Source: JBCCFW01 sp039029535
GTDB lineage: Bacteria > Acidobacteriota > JBCCFW01
Reading direction: 5' to 3'
NCBI GenBank assembly: GCA_039029535.1
Contig: JBCCFW010000023.1
Coordinates: forward strand, 1 to 63,171
DNA length: 63,171 bases
Under the pieces are notes generated by a model that saw only the letters and a list, made by a program, of their open reading frames with translations, was not told the origin of the DNA and did no database searches. The position numbers and the translations under genes are program-made. This document shows, in pieces, positions 58,456-63,171 of the stretch (the stretch's first letter is position 1; every line of letters starts with the position of its first letter).

Positions 58456-59304
58456 CTACCAGGGACTCCCATTCACGACTTGGACCGACCGCTGCCCGCT
58501 CTCCAGCCAAGCACGCAGTCGCTTCTTGGCGCGCAGCTCGATCTGCCGCACGCGCTCCTTGGTCAGCCCCATCTCCTTGCTGATGACCTCGAGCGTCGTG
58601 CCCGGACCGGGTACGAACTCGAAGCGACGCAGGACCACGTGCTGCTCCTTCGGAGTCAGCTCGGCGATGGCCTGCCGAAGGATGCTGCCGACCTCGGTCT
58701 CGTAGTGTCCGTCCTCGACCCGGTCCTCACTGAGGTAGGCGTCGAAGGGGGACTGGTCACCGGACTCGGTCTCGACGTCCATGGAGACCTCGAAGGAGCC
58801 CAGCGTGAGGAGCTGCTCGACCTGACGCTCGGGGATGCCGGTGGCTTCCGAGACGTCGCTGACGGTGGGCTCGCGACCGAGCTCGCCCCGCAGCACCTCG
58901 ACCCGCTCGCGCAGGTCCCGCACCTGCCGGATCTTGTACTTGGGCAGCCGGACGAGCCGGGCCTGGTCGGACAGCGCCTGAAGAATGGCGCGACGGATCC
59001 ACCACACTGCGTAGGTGATGAACTTGATGCCCTTGTCGGGATCGAAACGCTCGGCGGCCTGGAGCAGTCCCACGTTGCCCTCGCTGACGAGGTCCTCAAG
59101 GGGCAATCCGTTCCCCTGGTACTGCCGGGCCACCATGATCACGAAATGCTGATTCGCTTCGACCAAGCGACGGAGGGCGTGAGGGCAACGGGAGGCGCGA
59201 TAACGCCGCGTCTGGACCTGCTCTTCCTCACGGCTGAGGGGCTTGGTCGCCTCGGCGTCGAGGACTGGCGCGTATCGTGTTTCCCGGGCAGGCAAGGCAC
59301 TCAT
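58456..59304 (-). CDS. Sigma-70 family sigma factor (RpoD/RpoH-like, group 2)
   Basis: 282 residues from ATG 59304 (AGGAGAG five bases upstream). Region 1.2 trace, then region 2: LVEANQHFVIMVARQYQGNG, LEDLVSEGNVGLLQAAERFD, KFITYAVWWIRRAILQAL. Region 3 has LPKYKIRQVRDLRERVEVL and region 4 LTPKEQHVVLRRFEF with HTH TLEVISKEMGLTKERVRQI. It lacks region 1.1, so it is an alternative primary-like factor. Palindromes at 59358 and 59387 lie in its promoter region. Confidence 0.93.
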   Translation of the reverse strand: MSALPARETRYAPVLDAEATKPLSREEEQVQTRRYRASRCPHALRRLVEANQHFVIMVARQYQGNGLPLEDLVSEGNVGLLQAAERFDPDKGIKFITYAVWWIRRAILQALSDQARLVRLPKYKIRQVRDLRERVEVLRGELGREPTVSDVSEATGIPERQVEQLLTLGSFEVSMDVETESGDQSPFDAYLSEDRVEDGHYETEVGSILRQAIAELTPKEQHVVLRRFEFVPGPGTTLEVISKEMGLTKERVRQIELRAKKRLRAWLESGQRSVQVVNGSPW

Positions 59305-59357
59305 CAGACTCTCCTGCGGCTGTCTCCGATGCCGCACGGGTATCAATAGCAAGGGGG

Positions 59358-59372
59358 GTGCCAAGTTGGCAC
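59358..59372. promoter_or_regulatory. Perfect palindrome upstream of the sigma factor
   Basis: GTGCCAA-G-TTGGCAC, 7-bp arms, 54 bases upstream of the ATG on the minus strand. TGGCAC also resembles half of a sigma-54 -24 element, but no GC follows at the right distance. Probable operator. Confidence 0.5.
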
Positions 59373-59386
59373 ACGACTCCTTAAGT

Positions 59387-59399
59387 CATTGATTCAATG
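59387..59399. promoter_or_regulatory. Second small palindrome upstream of the sigma factor
   Basis: CATTGA-T-TCAATG, 6-bp arms with one central base, 15 bases from the GTGCCAA palindrome and in an unusually AT-rich stretch that may contain the promoter. Confidence 0.35.
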
Positions 59400-59717
59400 C
59401 GAGTTGAGACAATTCTCGGGTCACGGCAGGTGGTGATGCGTGCCCCGTGCGCCGGGCTCGAGACCATCAGACAAGACCCAAGTCACTCATTTACAAGGAC
59501 TTGAGTCGCGTCGCGCATTTCGTGCACCCGCCCAGGGGCACGACCTGACCCCCGGTGCGCTCGGCTCGGTGGGCACGAGCGCGGTCACCGAAAAAGAGCA
59601 AGTCCTTGAAAATGAATGGCTTGGCTCCATGGACCCAGCCCTTGACCCTCTCGCGGAGCGCGCACTAGATTCCATGCACGCCTGCATGATTCTTCATGCG
59701 CTCTCAGGAGGGCAGCG
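59400..59717. other. Divergent spacer between sigma factor and NtrC-type genes
   Basis: 318 bp, no gene. A 10-bp inverted pair, CAAGGACTTG (59494-59503) and CAAGTCCTTG (59599-59608), brackets about 95 bases and could be a spaced activator site. No clear sigma-54 -24/-12 pair seen. Confidence 0.35.
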
Positions 59718-61127
59718 GTGGCCAGCTCATCTCCCTCACCCGGCCAGGTGCTCGTCGTGGACGACGAGCCGAGCAGCCGTGAGCTTCTCGACATCATCCT
59801 CAATGAGGAGGGGTTCACGGTCGAGTCGGCGTCTTCGGGTCCGGAGGCGCTGCAGATCCTGGCCAATGGGACGCACGACCTCGTGGTCTCCGATCTCCAG
59901 ATGCCGGGCATGGACGGCCTCGAGCTCACCCAGCAGATCCGTGAGCGTCATCCGGACACGGAGGTGCTCATCCTGACGGCCTTCGGCTCGCAGGAGCGGG
60001 CGCACGAGGCGGGCAAGCTGCAGGCGGACTATCTCCGCAAGCCCTTCGACAAGACCGACCTCCTTCATCGGATCGCGCGGTTGGTCGAGAAGAGCCGGAT
60101 GGCGACCGAGCTCGCGGAGCTGCGGGACGCGCTCAAGGGCAAGCGGGCGACGCAGGCGATCCTGGCGGAGAGCCGGCCCATGCGGGCGGTGCTCGACCAG
60201 GTCCAGGCGATCGCGCGGTCGAACTACCCCGTCCTGGTCACGGGGGAGAGCGGCACGGGCAAGGAGCTCGTGGCCCAGTCGGTCCACGACGCGAGCAGTC
60301 GAGCGTCGGGTCCGTTCGTGCCGGTCAACTGCGGCGCGATTCCCGAGACGCTCTTCGAGACGGAGCTCTTCGGACACGTGAAGGGGGCGTTCACGGGTGC
60401 GGACGCGCCGCGGGCGGGTCTCTTCGAGGAGGCGGACGGCGGCACCATCTTTCTAGATGAGGTGGGGGAGATCTCGCTGGAGGGCCAGGTCAAGCTCCTG
60501 CGGGTCTTGCAGTCCTCGGAGATCAAGCGGGTGGGGAGCTCGCAGACCCAGCAGGTGGACTTGCGGGTGGTCTGCGCGACCAACCGGGACCTGGCGGACA
60601 TGGTGGAGCAGGGGACGTTTCGTCAGGACCTGTACTACCGGCTCAACGTCTTGCCCCTCCACCTTCCTCCCTTGCGGGAGCGGCCGGAGGACGTGGCGTT
60701 GTTGGCCCGTCACTTCTTGGCGCAGGCGAACGAGGAGCTCGAGCAGCCGAGCGCGGGCTTCACGCCGGAGGCCTTGGAGAAGCTCTCGAGCCACCGCTGG
60801 CCGGGCAACGTCCGCGAGCTCGAGAACAAGGTCCGCCAGGCGGCCATGCTGGCGGGCGGCGCCCACATCGGCGCGGATCACGTGGTCTTCGTGGGCAGTC
60901 CGGTGGCGGGGGCATCGGTGGGCGGTGGAGGAGAGCGGTCTTCCGCGGCGGATCCGAGCCTCACCTACGAGGAGGCCCGCGAGCGCTTCGAGCGCGACTA
61001 CCTCCTCGCCTGCCTCCGCCAGCACTCCGGCCAGGTCACCCGCGCTGCCGAGGCCATGGGCATCCACCGCAATTCCGTCTACCACATGCTCCGCAAGCAT
61101 GAGATAGACCCCTCCTCCTTCCGGTAG
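59718..61127 (+). CDS. NtrC-family sigma-54-dependent response regulator
   Basis: 469 residues; GTG start with AGGAGG six bases upstream. Receiver (residues about 8-125): VLVVDDEPSSRELL, phospho-Asp in LVVSDLQMPGMDG, Thr in ILTAFG and Lys in LRKPFD. AAA+ domain (about 150-380): GESGTGKELVAQSVHD, NCGAIPETLFETELFGHVKGAFTGAD (intact GAFTGA), TIFLDEVGEIS and HRWPGNVRELENKV. C-terminal Fis-type HTH: VTRAAEAMGIHRNSVYHMLRK. No histidine kinase is adjacent. Structured element R4 starts directly after its stop. Confidence 0.95.
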   Translation: MASSSPSPGQVLVVDDEPSSRELLDIILNEEGFTVESASSGPEALQILANGTHDLVVSDLQMPGMDGLELTQQIRERHPDTEVLILTAFGSQERAHEAGKLQADYLRKPFDKTDLLHRIARLVEKSRMATELAELRDALKGKRATQAILAESRPMRAVLDQVQAIARSNYPVLVTGESGTGKELVAQSVHDASSRASGPFVPVNCGAIPETLFETELFGHVKGAFTGADAPRAGLFEEADGGTIFLDEVGEISLEGQVKLLRVLQSSEIKRVGSSQTQQVDLRVVCATNRDLADMVEQGTFRQDLYYRLNVLPLHLPPLRERPEDVALLARHFLAQANEELEQPSAGFTPEALEKLSSHRWPGNVRELENKVRQAAMLAGGAHIGADHVVFVGSPVAGASVGGGGERSSAADPSLTYEEARERFERDYLLACLRQHSGQVTRAAEAMGIHRNSVYHMLRKHEIDPSSFR

Positions 61128-61302
61128 CGGCGGGTCTCTTCCGCCCTGAGAACCTCATCTGTCGCTCGCCTAGCCGGTCAGACGTCGCTCCCGCTTCGGT
61201 GGCGCCGGGTCTCTCACGCCCTACGAACCTCATCCGTCACTCGCCTAGACAGGCTAGGCGTCGCTCCGGCTTCGGCCCGTAGGACGCAAGATCCCTCGCC
61301 GC
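61128..61302 (+). repeat. Structured intergenic element copy R4 (partial plus full copy)
   Basis: Read on the plus strand, directly after the NtrC stop, is CGGCGGGTCTCTTCCGCC, the same end that abuts the other genes. 61128-61200 is a copy lacking its far third; 61201-61302 is a full copy ending GCAAGATCCCTCGCCGC. In the full copy the apical stem is CGCCTAG/CTAGGCG instead of CGCCTAC/GTAGGCG, a compensatory pair swap. Confidence 0.8.
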
Positions 61303-61353
61303 TGGGGTTGAGACCGGCTTCCACGACCGTCTCCACCTCGAAGGCCGTTCGGG

Positions 61354-61372
61354 TGGCGTCCTTCGGACGCCA
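61354..61372. repeat. Perfect 8-bp hairpin in repeat-rich spacer
   Basis: TGGCGTCC-TTC-GGACGCCA. It lies between the R4 elements and the 74-bp tandem array. Confidence 0.4.
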
Positions 61373-61385
61373 ATCACGCCGCCGA

Positions 61386-61590
61386 TCAGGACCTGGGCGG
61401 CTCACCCGGATGCGAGCGACGCAGTCGCGAGAGCTGCCCGTCGGGGCTCGTCCAACCGACCAGGACCTAGGCGGCCCGCATGCGAGCGAGCGACGCAGTC
61501 GCGAGAGCTGGAGCAGCGGGGCTCGTCTAGCCAATCCGAGCCTCGGCGGCCCACTTGGAGGCGAGCGACGCAGTCGCGAGAGCCTCGGCA
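61386..61590. repeat. Three-unit tandem array, about 74-bp period
   Basis: GCGAGCGACGCAGTCGCGAG occurs at 61412, 61486 and 61561, spaced 74 and 75 bases. The flanks are also related (CAGGACCT-GGCGGC before it and GGGGCTCGTC after it). Each core holds the hairpin GCGAC-GCA-GTCGC. GCGAGCGACG is shared with the R1-R4 family, hinting at common origin. Confidence 0.75.
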
Positions 61591-61604
61591 GGTGCGGACG
61601 GCTG

Positions 61605-61710
61605 TTTCGGCGAGGGATTTCGGGCTCTAGGCGTCGAAATCGGAGCGACGCCTACGCTCTGGTAGGCGAGCGACGAGTGAGGCGTCTAGAGCCCGAAAGA
61701 CCCGCCGAAA
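61605..61710 (-). repeat. Structured intergenic element copy R3 (divergent stem)
   Basis: 106 bp. The apical part GGAGCGACGCCTACGCTCTG and its continuation GTAGGCGAGCGACGA are identical to R1, but the outer stem is different and still pairs. TTTCGGCG pairs with CGCCGAAA, and TTTCGGGCTCTAG pairs perfectly with CTAGAGCCCGAAA. It ends one base before the stop codon of the 61.7-kb gene. Confidence 0.85.
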
Positions 61711-61711
61711 C

Positions 61712-62401
61712 CTAGAAGTCGGCGAGTTGGTCGTCAGGCTCGAAGTCGTCGGGAGCCTGCTTCAGCACGAACTTCATGAGGTGCCGGACGCTCTCATCGA
61801 AGACCGACTGCGAGCTCGGGTTCTCGGGGAACGCCGGCTTCAGCTTGTTGATCTCGAGGAAGACCATCTTGCAGTAGGTGCCGAAGTCGTCGACGTGCGT
61901 GAGATCGAGCTTGAGGACCTGCGTGAAGAGCGAGTCGAACAGCTTGCAACGCGAGAGCATCGCCTTGGCCGAGTTCGTGTAGTCCCAACCCGTTCCCGTC
62001 TTGTCCGTTGGGAAGGTGTAGGCGCTCTTCTCATAAAGGAGCGTGTACTGACCCCACCAGTAGTCGTGCTGGGCACGAACCTGGCGCATCAGGTCGCTCT
62101 TCCGGAGGTAGTACGGGAGGTTGTACTTGATCTCCAGACAAAGCTGGCTGTAGCAGTACGCGTTCGACGAGGGCACCTTCGCCAGCTCGGCTGGCGGCGG
62201 CACGGTCCGAGCTTTCCGAATCGGGTAGCGGCCCACCGGATGCTCCGGCGGCCCCGAGGTTCGGGTGCTTGGCTTCAGCTTCGGCTGAATCGATCGCGTC
62301 TTCTTCACGGCCAACTCCAGGCCATCCCAGGCCCCCACGCATTCCACCTCAGAATCGGCCAAGAGCACGGCGAACCGCGTCGAATCGATGCCTTTCGCCA
62401 C
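61712..62401 (-). CDS. Hypothetical protein, no family recognised
   Basis: 229 residues if the GTG at 62401 is used; no ribosome-binding site is visible there and the true start may differ. The N-terminal 65 residues are basic and Pro/Thr-rich. The rest is a compact mixed fold with many aromatic residues (NAYCYSQLCLEIKYNLPYYL, YWWGQYTLLYEKSAYTFP), ending in an acidic tail (DDFEPDDQLADF). No signal peptide or membrane helix. Flanked by repeats and a more AT-rich spacer, so possibly acquired. Structured element R3 abuts its stop. Confidence 0.55.
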   Translation of the reverse strand: MAKGIDSTRFAVLLADSEVECVGAWDGLELAVKKTRSIQPKLKPSTRTSGPPEHPVGRYPIRKARTVPPPAELAKVPSSNAYCYSQLCLEIKYNLPYYLRKSDLMRQVRAQHDYWWGQYTLLYEKSAYTFPTDKTGTGWDYTNSAKAMLSRCKLFDSLFTQVLKLDLTHVDDFGTYCKMVFLEINKLKPAFPENPSSQSVFDESVRHLMKFVLKQAPDDFEPDDQLADF

Positions 62402-62678
62402 GCAACAACGTGTGTCGCCGCGGCCATCGAGAGCCTCTCAACTGAGTCAGAACCCACCGAGAATGTACCACCGGGCGACACCCATGTCCAAGCGAAGACT
62501 GGTTCGAAACGCGCCGTTGGGGCGAGCCGAACCACTCGGTCAGCATGCCAGCCAAGTTATTGAAGATGCTGGTCTTCCGTTTCCTTCCACTGTTCTTCCG
62601 CATCCGGTTCCGAAGCTGCCAGCGGCCTCCTGAGGTCAAGCTCCGTGTCTTCAGCCAGTTGGCCTGTGGAAAAATCTG
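62402..62678. other. Spacer left of the GntR promoter; no gene supported
   Basis: About 277 bp, less GC-rich than average. Open frames on both strands lack starts, ribosome sites and recognisable products. It should carry the promoter of the hypothetical gene on the minus strand, but none is evident. Confidence 0.4.
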
Positions 62679-62708
62679 TTGACAGATCGACATGAGGCGA
62701 CATAAGGT
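62679..62708 (+). promoter_or_regulatory. Strong sigma-70-type promoter for the GntR gene
   Basis: A perfect -35 TTGACA (62679-62684) and -10 TAAGGT (62703-62708) with an 18-base spacer. The predicted start near 62715 gives a leader of about 100 bases that contains two palindromes. Confidence 0.7.
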
Positions 62709-62725
62709 GTGACGCGATTCGTGGC

Positions 62726-62741
62726 GGCGTGACATCACGCC
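62726..62741. promoter_or_regulatory. Candidate GntR operator
   Basis: GGCGTGA-CA-TCACGCC, 7-bp perfect arms, 18-33 bases downstream of the -10, where a bound dimer would block transcription. GntR regulators often autoregulate through such palindromes. Confidence 0.5.
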
Positions 62742-62759
62742 TCCACACCCCTGGATCCG

Positions 62760-62782
62760 ACCCCGGGTCCACATCCCGGGGT
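62760..62782. promoter_or_regulatory. Leader hairpin or second operator
   Basis: ACCCCGGG-TCCACAT-CCCGGGGT, perfect 8-bp arms, 36 bases before the GntR ATG. Could be an mRNA hairpin or a second binding site. Confidence 0.45.
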
Positions 62783-62817
62783 GCCCCGGCACGCTGGAGG
62801 CCCCGCCAAACGGCCGA

Positions 62818-63171
62818 ATGAAGATCGCGGTCGACAAGAACGCACCCATCCCGGCCTACAAGCAAGTCGTGGACGGCATCGCCACCGCCATCGATCGCGG
62901 TGACGTCCGTTCTGGCTCCCGCCTCCCCTCCGTACGAAACCTCGCCTTGGAACTAGGGCTCAACGTCAACACGGTGGCCCGCGCCTATAGAGACCTCGAG
63001 CGTGCCGGGGTCATCGACACGATGCCGGGCATGGGCACCTTCGTTGCCGAGCCCGGACCCGCCCGAGACTCCGCCCCCGCCGGTGCCTGGCCCCGCCCGG
63101 CCGTCGTCCAGCCCTCCGGGGACTGGCGACGCTTCCTGGCCGCCGCCCTCGAGCTCGCCCGGAGCGAAGGG
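62818..63171 (+). CDS. GntR-family transcriptional regulator, YtrA-like (3' end outside window)
   Basis: The first 118 codons from ATG 62818; no stop before the window end. Residues about 8-75 are a winged HTH: IPAYKQVVDGIATAIDRGDV, then LPSVRNLALELGLNVNTVAR and AYRDLERAGVI, with wing GMGTFVAE. The short linker after the HTH and lack of a large ligand domain so far fit the YtrA subfamily, whose members commonly repress adjacent ABC-transporter operons and themselves. The effector part is cut off. Confidence 0.88.
   Translation, partial: MKIAVDKNAPIPAYKQVVDGIATAIDRGDVRSGSRLPSVRNLALELGLNVNTVARAYRDLERAGVIDTMPGMGTFVAEPGPARDSAPAGAWPRPAVVQPSGDWRRFLAAALELARSEG

Noticed and set aside
59366..59384. 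Sigma-54 promoter at TTGGCAC
   Set aside because: The -12 GC dinucleotide is missing at the required distance; the sequence is better explained as half of a palindrome.
61386..61590. Possible CRISPR array
   Set aside because: Only three units, 74-75 bp period, and the intervening sequences are related to each other rather than unique spacers; no cas genes.
62349..62849. Open frame of 166 codons on the minus strand opposite the GntR promoter
   Set aside because: It crosses the promoter, palindromes and the GntR start, and its translation looks random.

Overview
The window is a gene-dense (about 90% coding), GC-rich bacterial chromosome segment, cut inside genes at both ends (topA on the left, a GntR regulator on the right). 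Many genes start with GTG, and many operon neighbours overlap by four bases (GTGA or ATGA). Lipoproteins, secreted TPR proteins, DUF1573 proteins, a dockerin/cohesin pair, two sigma-54 activators (one with a kinase domain), a bactofilin and ParABS point to a Gram-negative-type, developmentally complex lineage such as Planctomycetota or Myxococcota. This placement is inferred from gene content only; there is no rRNA here.

Layout. 0-2 kb: end of topA, then trmFO. 2-10 kb: a secreted YARHG protein, a secreted beta-propeller protein with a C-terminal dockerin beside a cohesin lipoprotein, an S41 protease and a receiver/TPR protein. 10-23.3 kb, all minus strand: the conserved origin-type cluster rpmH-rnpA-yidD-yidC-khpB-mnmE-mnmG-rsmG-parA-parB, followed by a bactofilin, an L,D-transpeptidase and a heptose-kinase-like gene. 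Three parS sites lie between rsmG and parA, and a fourth candidate is at 49.38 kb. dnaA is not next to rpmH. 23.6-28.5 kb: a DUF1573 lipoprotein coupled to a formiminotransferase-RlmN fusion, then gshA. 28.5-36.8 kb: histidine kinase, metallo-beta-lactamase hydrolase, purH with a phospholipase/nuclease-like secreted protein, TPR lipoproteins and a His-rich secreted protein. 36.9-46.6 kb: selA, two coupled DNA methyltransferases, a DUF1573/SH3 protein, a GIY-YIG nuclease with a decayed exonuclease domain, a TrkA-N/DHH phosphoesterase and a sigma-70 factor. 46.7-48.8 kb: a more AT-rich patch with a Cys-rich secreted protein beside a membrane thioredoxin. 49-61 kb: a 1676-residue kinase/ATPase/TPR/GAF/sigma-54 activator, panB-panC-panD (PanC lacks key catalytic residues), deoxynucleoside kinase, folK, a second sigma factor and an NtrC-type regulator. 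61.1-61.7 kb is a repeat-dense spacer. The window ends with an unknown gene and a GntR regulator behind a clear promoter and palindromes.

The most novel signal is a family of about 104-bp hairpin-forming intergenic elements in four places (30.28-30.43, 40.95-41.05, 61.13-61.30 and 61.60-61.71 kb). Each sits 0-10 bases after a stop codon, always in the same orientation relative to the gene it follows. The stems carry compensatory base changes between copies while the apical hairpin is nearly invariant, which is the behaviour of a structured RNA or DNA element. Other points of interest are the dockerin-cohesin pair, the formiminotransferase-RlmN fusion, the degenerate PanC inside a pan operon, the Cys-rich protein/thioredoxin pair, and a possible CTG start codon.
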